Source: Nitrosopumilus sp. b3 (GTDB taxonomy: Archaea > Thermoproteota > Nitrososphaeria > Nitrososphaerales > Nitrosopumilaceae). From it: a stretch of 64,000 nucleotides of DNA. The DNA lies in NCBI RefSeq assembly GCF_014078525.1, contig NZ_MU078696.1, forward strand, positions 177,873 to 241,872, given 5' to 3'. Below are positions 25,778-35,184 of the stretch, one piece after another. Each line of letters opens with the position of its first letter. Position 1 is the first letter of the stretch. Below the pieces are notes generated by a model that saw only the letters and a program-made list of their open reading frames with translations, was not told the origin of the DNA and did not search any database. A program made the translations under genes and the position numbers.

Positions 25778-27325
25778 ATGCATTCTGAAAAGATTGAGCG
25801 ATATTCTAAAAATAACAATACTGCATTTCAAGGCGGTGGACAAGATAGAATTAAGGCTCAGCATGAAAAAGGCAAATTAACAGCTCGTGAAAGAATAAGT
25901 CTTTTACTTGATGAAGGTACTTTTACTGAAATTGATCCTTTGACCACGCATCATTACCATGAATATGATATGCAGAAAAAGAAATTTTTCACCGATGGTG
26001 TAGTTGGCGGTTACGGAAATGTAAATGGTAGACAAATCTTTGTCTTTGCTTATGATTTCACTGTACTTGGTGGAACACTTAGTCAAATGGGATCTAAAAA
26101 AATTACTAAACTCATGGATCATGCAGTACGAAATGGCTGTCCTATTATTGGAATAATGGATTCTGGTGGTGCAAGAATTCAAGAAGGAATTATGAGTCTT
26201 GATGGTTTTGCAGACATATTTTATCATAATCAATTAGCTTCAGGAGTAATTCCACAAATAACTGCAAGTATAGGTCCTTCTGCAGGTGGTTCTGTATATT
26301 CACCTGCCATGACTGACTTTGTTATTATGGTTGAAAAAGTTGGAACAATGTTTGTTACTGGACCTGATGTTGTTAAAACAGTTCTAGGTGAAGAAATCTC
26401 ATTTGATGAACTTGGTGGGGCTATGACACATGGTTCAAAAAGTGGAGTTGCACATTTTGTTGCACAAAATGAATACGAGTGTATGGATTATATCAAAAAA
26501 TTAATCTCCTATCTTCCTCAAAATAATACTGAATCACCACCAAAAATAAAAACTGACGATGATCCTAATAGAATGGATCATAATTTGATTAACATTATCC
26601 CCGAAAATCCTCTGCAACCTTATGACATGAAAGAAATAATTAATTCAATTGTAGATAATCATGAATTCTTTGAAGTGCATGAACTCTTTGCACCAAATGT
26701 TGTGGTGGGTTATGGAAGAATGGATGGTCAAGTAGTTGGAATAATAGCAAATCAACCAATACATCTTGCGGGTGCACTTGATATTGACTCATCAAATAAA
26801 GCAGCAAGATTTATTCGATTTTGTGATGCATTTAACATCCCAATAATCACTCTAGTTGATACTCCTGGATATATGCCAGGTTCAAATCAAGAACATAATG
26901 GAATTATTAGACATGGAAGTAAGTTGTTGTATGCATATTGTGAAGCAACTGTACCAAGAATTACTTTAGTTATTGGAAAAGCATATGGTGGTGCATACAT
27001 TGCCATGGGAAGTAAAAATCTAAGAACTGATGTAAATTATGCATGGCCAACTGCAAGATGTGCAGTTTTGGGAGGAGAAGCTGCAGTGAAAATCATGTAT
27101 AGAAAAGAACTTGCAAGTGCAGATGATCCTGAAGCACTAAAAAAACAATTAATTGACGAATTTGCCGAAAAATTTGAAAATCCATACGTAGCAGCATCAC
27201 ATGGAACTGTAGATAATGTAATTGATCCAGCTGAAACAAGACCTATGCTTATCAAAGCATTACATATGCTTGCAAATAAGAGAGAAAAACAACTACCAAG
27301 AAAACATGGAAATATCAACCTGTGA
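25778..27325 (+). CDS. pccB: Acetyl-/propionyl-CoA carboxylase, carboxyltransferase subunit
   Basis: Transfers the carboxyl group from carboxybiotin to acetyl-CoA or propionyl-CoA. 515 residues with the double crotonase-fold carboxyltransferase: GKLTARERI near 31, DSGGARIQEGI near 127 and, in the second half, LVDTPGYMPG near 365 with GKAYGGAYIAMG near 408. In thaumarchaea this enzyme drives both carboxylations of the 3-hydroxypropionate/4-hydroxybutyrate carbon-fixation cycle. That role is taken from the lineage. First gene of a three-gene operon with the biotin carboxylase and carrier. Confidence 0.95.
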   Translation: MHSEKIERYSKNNNTAFQGGGQDRIKAQHEKGKLTARERISLLLDEGTFTEIDPLTTHHYHEYDMQKKKFFTDGVVGGYGNVNGRQIFVFAYDFTVLGGTLSQMGSKKITKLMDHAVRNGCPIIGIMDSGGARIQEGIMSLDGFADIFYHNQLASGVIPQITASIGPSAGGSVYSPAMTDFVIMVEKVGTMFVTGPDVVKTVLGEEISFDELGGAMTHGSKSGVAHFVAQNEYECMDYIKKLISYLPQNNTESPPKIKTDDDPNRMDHNLINIIPENPLQPYDMKEIINSIVDNHEFFEVHELFAPNVVVGYGRMDGQVVGIIANQPIHLAGALDIDSSNKAARFIRFCDAFNIPIITLVDTPGYMPGSNQEHNGIIRHGSKLLYAYCEATVPRITLVIGKAYGGAYIAMGSKNLRTDVNYAWPTARCAVLGGEAAVKIMYRKELASADDPEALKKQLIDEFAEKFENPYVAASHGTVDNVIDPAETRPMLIKALHMLANKREKQLPRKHGNINL

Positions 27326-27331
27326 TTAAAC

Positions 27332-28819
27332 ATGATTGAAAAAGTACTAATTGCAAATAGAGGAGAAATTGCTTTACGTGTTATTCGAACATGTAAGAGA
27401 CTTGGAATCAAAACAGTTGCTGTTTATTCTGATGAAGATTATGATTCTATGCATGTTAAACAAGCATCTGAAGCATACTATATTGGAGAAGCAGCTCCTG
27501 CAAAATCATATCTCAATCAAGAAAAAATTCTTGAAACCATTTTGTCTTCTGGTGCAGATGCAATTCATCCAGGATATGGATTTCTTTCAGAAAATTCTGA
27601 TTTTGCAACTACTTGTGAAAAAAATAACATAAACTTTATCGGGCCAACAGGAAAATCTATGGATCTTTGTGGTGATAAAATGCAATGCAAAGCTGCAATG
27701 CTTAAAGCTAAAGTACCAACAGTTCCTGGAAGTCCAGGACTCGTAAAAGATGTTGAAGAGGCATTAAACATTGCAAATGATATTCAATACCCTGTAATGT
27801 TAAAATCAGTTTATGGTGGAGGAGGTCGTGGAATTAGAATTGTTACAAATGATCAAGAATTACGTGAAGGATTTGAAACTGTTACAAGTGAATCTATTTC
27901 TGCAGTAGGTAAATCTGCAATCATTGTTGAAAAATTCCTTGAAAAAACTAGACATATTGAATACCAAATGTGTAGAGATAAACATGGAAATGCAGTTCAT
28001 ATATTTGAAAGAGAATGTTCTATTCAAAGAAGAAATCAAAAACTTATTGAACAAACACCTTCTCCCGTAGTTGATCAAGAAACACGAGATCGAGTGGGTG
28101 AATTAGTTGTTAAAGCATCTGAAGCAGTAGATTATACTAACTTGGGGACTGCTGAATTTTTACGAGCAGATAATGGTGAATTTTATTTTATTGAAATTAA
28201 TGCTAGATTACAAGTAGAACATCCAATCTCTGAGATGGTCTCAGGATTGGACTTTGTTAAACTCCAAATTGATATTGCAAATGGCGAACCATTACCCTTC
28301 AAACAAAAAGATCTTAAAATGAATGGTTATGCAATTGAATGCAGAATTAATGCCGAAGACACCTTCTTAGATTTTGCTCCTTCAACAGGGCCTGTTCCAG
28401 ATGTAACAATTCCATCTGGACCAAGTGTTAGATGTGATACTTACTTGTATCCAGGATGCACTGTTTCACCATTTTATGACTCTTTAATGGCTAAATTATG
28501 TACATGGGGTCAAACTTTTGAAGAATCTAGAACTAGAATGCTTTCAGCTCTTAATGACTTTTACATACAAGGAGTAGAAACATCAATCCCACTTTACAAA
28601 ACAATTTTGAATACTGAAGAATACAAAAAAGGTGAGCTGTCTACTGATTTCTTAAAGAGATATGGAATAATTGATAAATTAACTGACGATCTAAAGAATG
28701 AGAAAATTGAAAAGAGTGAAGAAGCTATTGCAGCTGCAATAATTCATTCTGAATATTTTAAGAGCCGTATACAAAATGATTCTAACTCAAGTTCTAATTG
28801 GAAATATAAACTGGATTGA
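27332..28819 (+). CDS. accC: Acyl-CoA carboxylase, biotin carboxylase subunit
   Basis: ATP-grasp enzyme that carboxylates biotin on the carrier protein. 495 residues. N-terminal KVLIANRGEIALRVIRTCK, ATP-binding glycine loop GGGGRGIRIV near 163, and the catalytic segment FIEINARLQVEHPISE near 287. The C-terminal ~40 residues extend past the usual biotin carboxylase core. It lies six bases after pccB and six before the carrier gene. Confidence 0.96.
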   Translation: MIEKVLIANRGEIALRVIRTCKRLGIKTVAVYSDEDYDSMHVKQASEAYYIGEAAPAKSYLNQEKILETILSSGADAIHPGYGFLSENSDFATTCEKNNINFIGPTGKSMDLCGDKMQCKAAMLKAKVPTVPGSPGLVKDVEEALNIANDIQYPVMLKSVYGGGGRGIRIVTNDQELREGFETVTSESISAVGKSAIIVEKFLEKTRHIEYQMCRDKHGNAVHIFERECSIQRRNQKLIEQTPSPVVDQETRDRVGELVVKASEAVDYTNLGTAEFLRADNGEFYFIEINARLQVEHPISEMVSGLDFVKLQIDIANGEPLPFKQKDLKMNGYAIECRINAEDTFLDFAPSTGPVPDVTIPSGPSVRCDTYLYPGCTVSPFYDSLMAKLCTWGQTFEESRTRMLSALNDFYIQGVETSIPLYKTILNTEEYKKGELSTDFLKRYGIIDKLTDDLKNEKIEKSEEAIAAAIIHSEYFKSRIQNDSNSSSNWKYKLD

Positions 28820-28825
28820 TGAAAA

Positions 28826-29338
28826 ATGGATTATAAAATATCTGACATTGAAAAATCATTTGAAGGAAAGATTCTTCAAAATCTTGGAAATAATGATTAC
28901 ATTATTAAAATAAATGACAATGAACACAACTTGAAAATCATAAATATGAATTCTCGTGGAATTGAATTTATTTTTGATCAAAAATATCACAAAGCAAAAT
29001 ATCTTGAACAATCGACTAATGAAATGAATATTGTAATTGATAATGTTCCAATTGTTATTAATCGCAACTCTCACCTTGATGAAGTTGTTTACAAGCATTC
29101 TGGTGGTGCTGGCTCTGGTAATGCACAGTTGTCACTAAAAAGTCAAATTCCTGGCAAGGTTGTTTCGATTGCAGTTGCAGAAGGAGATTCCGTTAAAAAA
29201 GGCGATGTGATATGTACCCTGGAATCAATGAAGATGCAGGTTTCTGTAAAAGCTCACAAAGACGGAGTTATAAAATCAATTAAAGTTAAAGAAACCGCAT
29301 CTGTCGCTAAAGGCGATGCTATAGCTGATATAGAATAA
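28826..29338 (+). CDS. accB: Biotin carboxyl carrier protein
   Basis: 170 residues. The C-terminal biotinyl domain (about 100-170) carries LESMKMQ with the biotinylated Lys at about 136. The N-terminal ~95 residues form a separate domain without familiar motifs and probably bind the other subunits. A short Gly/Ala/Ser linker (GGAGSGN) joins the two. Last gene of the carboxylase operon. It is followed by the convergent peroxiredoxin gene 13 bp away. Confidence 0.95.
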   Translation: MDYKISDIEKSFEGKILQNLGNNDYIIKINDNEHNLKIINMNSRGIEFIFDQKYHKAKYLEQSTNEMNIVIDNVPIVINRNSHLDEVVYKHSGGAGSGNAQLSLKSQIPGKVVSIAVAEGDSVKKGDVICTLESMKMQVSVKAHKDGVIKSIKVKETASVAKGDAIADIE

Positions 29339-29351
29339 AAAAGAAATTTTC

Positions 29352-29816
29352 CTATTTTAGGAAATTTTTAATTTCTTCATAGTTTGGTTCTTTCAATGGA
29401 TCTTCTGAAACCCATTTGTAACCAATTTTTCCATCTTCCATGATGATGAATACAGAACGTTTTGCAGCATTGTATCCTTTAATGTGAAGTAGATCTGGCA
29501 TCAATATGTCGTAGTCGCGAATTGTTTTACTTGAATAATCTCCCAATAAAGGAAATTTGAAGTTATTTTTTTCTGCAAATGCTTTATTAGCAAATGGGCC
29601 ATCGTTACTGATTGCAATTACTTGAGCACCTTGATCTGCAATTTCTTGCCATGAGTCTCGTAAAGTACACAATTCGGCTTCACAAACTGGTGAACTAGCA
29701 GCAACTATGAATGATAAAACAATTTTTTTACCCTTAAATTCATCCAAAGTCCGCAATTTCAATTCTGTATCTGGAAGTTCAAAGTTAGGAGCTGTATCTC
29801 CAATGTTCAAAGTCAT
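29352..29816 (-). CDS. Peroxiredoxin (AhpC/TSA family)
   Basis: 154-residue thiol peroxidase. The peroxidatic Cys is in SSPVCEAEL near 46, followed by a second Cys in ELCTLRDS, the layout of the Prx5/AhpE/Bcp-like branch. A conserved Arg for peroxide binding occurs in AKRSVFIIMEDG. It detoxifies peroxides in the cytoplasm. Monocistronic, and it diverges from the complex I operon. Confidence 0.93.
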   Translation of the reverse strand: MTLNIGDTAPNFELPDTELKLRTLDEFKGKKIVLSFIVAASSPVCEAELCTLRDSWQEIADQGAQVIAISNDGPFANKAFAEKNNFKFPLLGDYSSKTIRDYDILMPDLLHIKGYNAAKRSVFIIMEDGKIGYKWVSEDPLKEPNYEEIKNFLK

Positions 29817-29896
29817 GATCGCAGTAAGTTAATGGTCTATAAAGTACTTTAGAAAATAATTTTTTTCAAAACTTGATCGGAAAAAAGGAAGAATAC

Positions 29897-29906
29897 CTTT
29901 TTATAC
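29897..29906 (+). promoter_or_regulatory. TATA element of the nuo operon
   Basis: CTTTTTATAC is centred 28 bp before TTG 29930. Its position inside the longer nuoA reading frame (open from 29873) argues that translation starts at the internal TTG. Confidence 0.6.
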
Positions 29907-29929
29907 AAAAATCAGAGTCAGAAGATAAA

Positions 29930-30304
29930 TTGGTCGGGGAATTAGCGGGCAATTATAGTACCGTTGTATTGATGTTTGGCTTTGCTGTGGTAGCAATGGC
30001 TCCGGCACTAATTATTTCAAGAATGATTTCTCCGAGAAAAAGAAGTAATCCTGTAAAATTTTTACCAATGGAATGTGGCCAAGTTCCAACTGGTGAAGGA
30101 AGAACTCATTTCATGATGCAGTATTATCCTTACATTCTGATGTTTGTTGTTTTTGATGTAATGGCAATATTCTTGTATGCGTGGGGTAGTGCTCTTTTGG
30201 AGCTTCCCAAGAGTGCAACACTTCCTATGATGGGATTTTTAGCAATTATGTTTGGCGCAATGGCATTTGCATTATATCAATCAGGGAGGAGAAGAATATG
30301 GTAG
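29930..30304 (+). CDS. nuoA: NADH dehydrogenase-like complex I, subunit A
   Basis: Membrane subunit of complex I. About 124 residues from TTG 29930. The frame is open from another TTG at 29873, but the promoter lies inside that stretch. Three hydrophobic helices, with the subunit A hallmark PMECGQVPTGEGR and the conserved YYPYILMFVVFDVMA. First gene of an uninterrupted nuoABCDHIJKMLN operon. The NADH-input module (NuoE, F, G) is absent, as in other archaeal and chloroplast-type complexes. Confidence 0.93.
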   Translation: MVGELAGNYSTVVLMFGFAVVAMAPALIISRMISPRKRSNPVKFLPMECGQVPTGEGRTHFMMQYYPYILMFVVFDVMAIFLYAWGSALLELPKSATLPMMGFLAIMFGAMAFALYQSGRRRIW

Positions 30305-30344
30305 TTTTTTATATAAATTGCATTTACGAGGATAGGGGATAAAA

Positions 30345-30869
30345 TTGCTTAAAGATTTAGTTACACCAGAAAACGCAAATGTCTTTGTCGGAAAACTAGG
30401 GGACATTTTAGAAAAAGCAATTGATAAACCATTGGGCTATGCCATCAATTGGGGTAGAATTTGGTCACTCTGGCCTGTCCACATTGAAACAGCTTGTTGC
30501 AGTGTTGAATTTGGCGCAGCATCCAGTCCTAGATATGATGTTGAAAGATTTGGTATCATTGAAGCATTTGGTTCACTTAGACAATGTGATCTAGTTGTAG
30601 TTCAGGGAACTATTACACGAAAAATGGCACCACGTCTTAGATTAGTTTATGATCAAATGCCAGAACCAAAATATGTTATTGCTATGGGAGCTTGTGCAAT
30701 TACTGGGGGATTGTATTTTGATTCATATAATGTACTTCCAGGAATTGATGGAGTTATTCCAGTTGATGTATATGTTCCAGGTTGCCCACCTAGACCTGAA
30801 ACTCTGATTCAAGGATGTATGTTATTGCAAGAGAAAATTAAGAGAATGAAGGCTAGGAAGTTTGTATAA
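30345..30869 (+). CDS. nuoB: Complex I subunit B (N2 cluster)
   Basis: 174 residues. It holds the terminal [4Fe-4S] cluster N2: tandem cysteines 51-52 in TACCSVEFG, another Cys in AMGACAITGG and the last in VPGCPPRPE. Start is TTG 30345. The stop shares one base with the nuoC ATG. Confidence 0.96.
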   Translation: MLKDLVTPENANVFVGKLGDILEKAIDKPLGYAINWGRIWSLWPVHIETACCSVEFGAASSPRYDVERFGIIEAFGSLRQCDLVVVQGTITRKMAPRLRLVYDQMPEPKYVIAMGACAITGGLYFDSYNVLPGIDGVIPVDVYVPGCPPRPETLIQGCMLLQEKIKRMKARKFV

Positions 30870-31459
30870 TGAGTACTGATTCTGATAAACCTTCTGCAGA
30901 TGTTAAACCTGAAGAGAAAAAAGCCCCTCCTCCAACAAAAAAACCTGAAGAAAAGTCTATAGATTTACCTGCCTTTGAAAAAGGTATCTCTGATAAAATT
31001 ATTGAAAAATTTGGAGACAAAGTAGAATCCACATTTGTGAAAGAAGATAGAATTGGGATAAAAGTTGGAAAAGAAAATATTCATGATGTAGCTGAATTCA
31101 TTCGTGATGGATTAAATTTTGATCATGTAGAATCTGTTTCAGGTGTAGATTTTCCTCAAGAGAAAGAAATTGAGGTTGTTTATCATATAGGATCTTATAC
31201 TGACTCATCACTAGCAAGTCAAATTCTAGTTTTGTCCACTAGGGCACAAAGAGAAGAAAACCCAATTCCTGGAAATGATGCTACTAAACTACCGACTCTT
31301 AGAGATGTATTTTACAGTGTTGAATTTCATGAAAGAGAAGTTTTTGAAATGTTTGGAGTTTTCTTTGAAGGACATCCTGATAATAGACGATTACTTTTGC
31401 CAGAAGATTGGGCAGATTTACCACCACTTAGAAAGGACTTTGCAATAAAAGGAAGATAA
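30869..31459 (+). CDS. nuoC: Complex I subunit C
   Basis: 196 residues. The first ~40 are a charged Pro/Lys-rich extension (PEEKKAPPPTKKPEEK) not found in many NuoC proteins. The conserved 30-kDa subunit domain follows, with the signature FHEREVFEMFGVFFEGHPD and RRLLLPEDW near the C-terminus. It overlaps nuoB by one base and lies one base before nuoD. Confidence 0.95.
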   Translation: MSTDSDKPSADVKPEEKKAPPPTKKPEEKSIDLPAFEKGISDKIIEKFGDKVESTFVKEDRIGIKVGKENIHDVAEFIRDGLNFDHVESVSGVDFPQEKEIEVVYHIGSYTDSSLASQILVLSTRAQREENPIPGNDATKLPTLRDVFYSVEFHEREVFEMFGVFFEGHPDNRRLLLPEDWADLPPLRKDFAIKGR

Positions 31460-31460
31460 A

Positions 31461-32597
31461 ATGACTACTGAATTACCTCCAGGATTAGCACTCCAAAAAG
31501 TTGATGAGAGAATAATGACTCTCAATGTAGGGCCTCAACATCCAGGTTCTGGTCACATGAGAATTATTGTTCAAATTGATGGTGATTATATTGTTGCATG
31601 TGATCCTGATCCTGGCTATGTTCACCGCGGAGAGGAAAAAATGGCAGAATACAGAAACTACATTTTGAACATTCCTCACTTAGAAAGACCAGTTATTCAT
31701 GATTCATGTAATGTTCTTTATCCATATGTTTTGGGCGTAGAAGAGATTGTTGGTATTGAAGTTCCTGAACGTGCAAAATATGTTCGAGTTATTGCCTCTG
31801 AACTAAACCGATGTATTTACACAATGTATTGGCTTGCCATTTATGGAATTTTCTTAGGACATTCTACAATGTTTATGTGGCCTGCAGGTGACCGTGAACT
31901 CTTAATTGATCTAATGGAAAAAATGACTGGTGCAAGAGTAACACATGCTCATTTTGTTCCAGGTGGAGTAAGAAATGATTTACCACCAAACTTTGAGGAT
32001 GTTTGCCTACGTCAAGTCAATTACTTTGAAAAACGAATCAAAGAATATGCTGCAGTATTTTATGATAACCCGATTCTGATTTCTAGAACTCGTGATACTG
32101 GAGTTCTTTCACGTGAAGATGCAATTCGACTTGGCACAACCGGTTCTGTTCTTCGTGCAAGTGGTGTAGATTATGATCTTCGAATAAAGGAACCTTATGA
32201 TGTTTATGATGAATTAGATGTTCACACTAACGTTATGAAAGAAGGGGATTCTTATGCAAGATCAAAAGTTCCATGGCTTGATATGCTTGAAAGTTGTAAT
32301 ATTATCCGTCAAGCATTACAAAAAATGCCAAAGTCTGGTTCTGTTAGAACTAAACTTAAACCTAATCCAAAAGGAAAAGGACTAGATTCAGTTTACAAAC
32401 GAGTTGAATCTGGAAGAGGTTCTTTAGGATGTTATATTGTATCTGATGGAAAAACTGAGCCCTACCGACTAAAGATGAGTGTTGGTTCTTTTAGAAATTT
32501 AATTGCATTACCATATCTTCTAAAAGGTGAAAAACTTGGTAACATGCCATCCGTTTATTGGAGTCTTAACTATTGGCCAGTGGAGGCAGACCGATAA
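31461..32597 (+). CDS. nuoD: Complex I subunit D
   Basis: 378-residue 49-kDa-type subunit that forms the quinone site with NuoB. N-terminal NVGPQHPGSGHMRI, then DPGYVHRGEEK and the conserved RDTGVLSREDAIRLG. The C-terminus ends in the usual ...PVEADR, so the protein is complete. Confidence 0.97.
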   Translation: MTTELPPGLALQKVDERIMTLNVGPQHPGSGHMRIIVQIDGDYIVACDPDPGYVHRGEEKMAEYRNYILNIPHLERPVIHDSCNVLYPYVLGVEEIVGIEVPERAKYVRVIASELNRCIYTMYWLAIYGIFLGHSTMFMWPAGDRELLIDLMEKMTGARVTHAHFVPGGVRNDLPPNFEDVCLRQVNYFEKRIKEYAAVFYDNPILISRTRDTGVLSREDAIRLGTTGSVLRASGVDYDLRIKEPYDVYDELDVHTNVMKEGDSYARSKVPWLDMLESCNIIRQALQKMPKSGSVRTKLKPNPKGKGLDSVYKRVESGRGSLGCYIVSDGKTEPYRLKMSVGSFRNLIALPYLLKGEKLGNMPSVYWSLNYWPVEADR

Positions 32598-33896
32598 ATG
32601 TCTGTAATTGCACCAAAATTCAAACTAAGTGAATTTATCAAATCACTTCTTGATAATGTATTTTGGATACTTTTCATTTTGGTTTTAATTGGAATTCCAT
32701 TAGTTCAGGTCATTTTATTTGGAATTGAAATGCCTGTAATCAATGGTGAATTACTTACACCATTTTTGGCCTTAACATGGATAGCAGATCCATCGCGAAC
32801 TCTTCCAATTATCAAAGCATTCATGGCAACTGATATGTTTAGAGTAATGGCATTTCCAGGATTTGGTTTTGCAGCACTACTTGCAGCAGGAACCATATTT
32901 GTTGAAAGAAAAATGCTTGCAAAATTACAATTAAGAGTTGGTCCATTTTACTGTGGAAAATTTGAAGGTATTTTACAATTAATGGGTGATGGATTAAAAT
33001 TAATTTCAAAAGAAATTATTATTCCTGCAAAAGCTGACAAGCCAATTTTCTGGGCAGCACCAGTGATGTTTGTTGCAGCAGCTGCTTCATTTGTAGCACT
33101 AATTCCTGTTGCCCCTGGTTGGGTAGTAGCTGATGTGGACTTGGGATTGCTAGGCGTCTTTGCAGTAATTGGATTTTTTCCAATCATCACGATTCTTTCT
33201 GCATGGTCTGCAAACAGTAAATTCCCATTCATTGGGGGTATCAGAGCTTTGTTCCAAATGGTTTCATTTGAAATTCCTCTAATTCTTTCTTTGTTAGGAG
33301 TTGTAATTCTAACTGGAACTCTAAACTTATCTGAAATTGCAGCTAGTCAATCAAGTTTCCCTTGGATTGTATTTTTACCAGTTGGGGCTATTGTATTTTT
33401 CATTACAATGTTGGCAGAATTAGAAAGAATCCCATTTGATCTACCGGAGGCAGAAAGTGAAATTGTCGCTGGATGGCTTACTGAACTATCTGGAATGATG
33501 TATGGGCTTGTTCAATTAGGAACTTACCTGAAACTTTATGCATTTGCAGCTTTGTTTGTAGTATTATTCCTAGGTGGATGGAATGGTCCAATGGTAGTAC
33601 CTCCATTCCCAGCAGAAATTATTTCTGATGGTATTGAACTGGGACCTGTTACTGCTAATATTGCTGGTTTACCTGTATTTACACAAGAAATGCTTAATGG
33701 AACACTTTGGTTTGTTCTTAAAACTGTAGGCGTCATCTTTTTTATATTATTGCCAAGAGGTGTATTTCCAAGAATTAGAATTGATATGTTGTTAAGTCTT
33801 GGTTGGACCAAGCTTATTGGACTAGCATTCGTTAACATCTTTATTGCTCTAGGATTGCTTTACGCTGGAGTGTTAGGACCAGGAGGTTTACAATAA
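32598..33896 (+). CDS. nuoH: Complex I subunit H
   Basis: 432-residue membrane subunit linking the peripheral arm to the proton-pumping arm. Eight or more hydrophobic helices. Motifs are RVGPFYCGKFEGILQLMGDGLKL (the family's RxGPxxxG..Q.xxDxxK pattern) and AELERIPFDLPEAESEIVAG. It starts immediately after the nuoD stop. Confidence 0.97.
   Translation: MSVIAPKFKLSEFIKSLLDNVFWILFILVLIGIPLVQVILFGIEMPVINGELLTPFLALTWIADPSRTLPIIKAFMATDMFRVMAFPGFGFAALLAAGTIFVERKMLAKLQLRVGPFYCGKFEGILQLMGDGLKLISKEIIIPAKADKPIFWAAPVMFVAAAASFVALIPVAPGWVVADVDLGLLGVFAVIGFFPIITILSAWSANSKFPFIGGIRALFQMVSFEIPLILSLLGVVILTGTLNLSEIAASQSSFPWIVFLPVGAIVFFITMLAELERIPFDLPEAESEIVAGWLTELSGMMYGLVQLGTYLKLYAFAALFVVLFLGGWNGPMVVPPFPAEIISDGIELGPVTANIAGLPVFTQEMLNGTLWFVLKTVGVIFFILLPRGVFPRIRIDMLLSLGWTKLIGLAFVNIFIALGLLYAGVLGPGGLQ
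33881..33886 (+). promoter_or_regulatory. Ribosome binding site of nuoI
   Basis: AGGAGG lies nine bases before the nuoI ATG and inside the last codons of nuoH, an example of Shine-Dalgarno use at an internal operon gene. Confidence 0.75.
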
Positions 33897-34393
33897 TGGG
33901 AACTGCAACAGGTATCATTCGCGCATTAAACTCTGGAATTAAACATATTGCAGTAAAGCGATTTACTCTTCGTTATCCTGAAGAGAAACTAAAATTTGTA
34001 GGTGATGGTTATCAGTTTGATCCTTCTACTGGTGTTGGAATTGCTGGATTAAAAGGTCGTCACATGTTATTCCATGATCATTGTACTGGTTGTCAATTAT
34101 GTTCTATTGCATGTGAAGGAGTTGCAGAGGCAATTGCAATGGTCAAAGTTCCAGAAGAGCAAAAACAAAATAAAAAATCCATCATGCCACAAATTGATTA
34201 TGGAAAATGTGTCTTTTGTGGACTCTGTGTTGATGCATGTCCGTTTTATGCTCTATACATGACAAACGATTACGAACTTTCTTCATTTTCAAAAGAAGGG
34301 TTGATCTATACTCCTGCTCAACTTGCTGTAAAACCATATGTGGCACAAGATAGTGAAATCCAAATTACTGATAGAGGTGCATCACATGGCTGA
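33896..34393 (+). CDS. nuoI: Complex I subunit I (two [4Fe-4S] clusters)
   Basis: 165-residue ferredoxin-like subunit. Two [4Fe-4S] motifs, CTGCQLCSIACE near 63-73 and CVFCGLCVDACPF near 105-115, with the distant prolines in place. It carries electrons toward NuoB. With no NuoEFG, it is the probable docking point for the electron donor, perhaps ferredoxin. It overlaps nuoH by one base. Confidence 0.96.
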   Translation: MGTATGIIRALNSGIKHIAVKRFTLRYPEEKLKFVGDGYQFDPSTGVGIAGLKGRHMLFHDHCTGCQLCSIACEGVAEAIAMVKVPEEQKQNKKSIMPQIDYGKCVFCGLCVDACPFYALYMTNDYELSSFSKEGLIYTPAQLAVKPYVAQDSEIQITDRGASHG

Positions 34394-34898
34394 TGCAGCG
34401 TTTCTTGCATTAACTGTAATTACAATTGGTTCTGCAATCGCAGCACTTGAATTGAGATCATTGATTTATGGCTCAATTGCTTTGATGGGAACGTTAGGTG
34501 GTATAGCTGGCTTTTTCTTCTTACTTGATTCTCCATTTGTTGCATTATTCCAATTAGCTGTATATGTTGGCTCAATTGCTGTTCTGATTTTGTTTACCGT
34601 TATGCTAGTGAAAAGAGAATTAATTTTCAAAAAAATTGAAGATAAGAGAAGAAAATTTGCAGGTATTGGGTTAATGTTAGTAGTTATGGTGGCACTAGGG
34701 GCAGTATTCCTTGATTCAGGAATAAAAACAATAACTACTGATGAACCTCCAGTTAATTTCAGAGATATCGGTACAGACTTTGTAACATATTATTGGCCTG
34801 CATTGATTTTGATGGGATTGATTTTAGCTGGTTCTGTAACTGGTGCATTAGTTTTAGCCAAACGAGAGGATGTGGAGAATGACCAACGAACTAGTTGA
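34386..34898 (+). CDS. nuoJ: Complex I subunit J
   Basis: About 170 residues from ATG 34386, which overlaps the nuoI stop by eight bases. The frame is open further upstream, but that part is inside nuoI. Five hydrophobic helices. The conserved segment is ALFQLAVYVGSIAVLILFTVML, the family's region around the pi-bulge helix. Confidence 0.94.
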   Translation: MADAAFLALTVITIGSAIAALELRSLIYGSIALMGTLGGIAGFFFLLDSPFVALFQLAVYVGSIAVLILFTVMLVKRELIFKKIEDKRRKFAGIGLMLVVMVALGAVFLDSGIKTITTDEPPVNFRDIGTDFVTYYWPALILMGLILAGSVTGALVLAKREDVENDQRTS

Positions 34899-35184
34899 TT
34901 TTACACTTGTATCTGTTGCTCTGTTGGGCATAGGAATTTACGGTCTTGCAGTAAAACGTAATTTTATTCGAATGTTGTTTGCAGTTGAAATTATCATCAA
35001 TGCAGCAAATCTTAATCTTGTAGCATTTGGTAGATTTTTACCTCATAGTGGAGGTCAGACTTTGGCATTATTCTCAATTGCAATCGCAGCAGCAGAAGTG
35101 GCAGTTGGATTATCTTTGATTATTGTAGCATATAGAATGTATCATAATGTCGATATTGCAGACTTTAGGAGTTTGAAAGGATAA
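34879..35184 (+). CDS. nuoK: Complex I subunit K
   Basis: About 101 residues (ATG 34879; ATG 34870 also possible). Three helices with the two conserved membrane glutamates in VEIIINAANLN and AAAEVAVGLSL, as in NuoK/Mnh-type subunits. It overlaps nuoJ by 20 bp and nuoM by one base. Confidence 0.95.
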   Translation: MTNELVDFTLVSVALLGIGIYGLAVKRNFIRMLFAVEIIINAANLNLVAFGRFLPHSGGQTLALFSIAIAAAEVAVGLSLIIVAYRMYHNVDIADFRSLKG

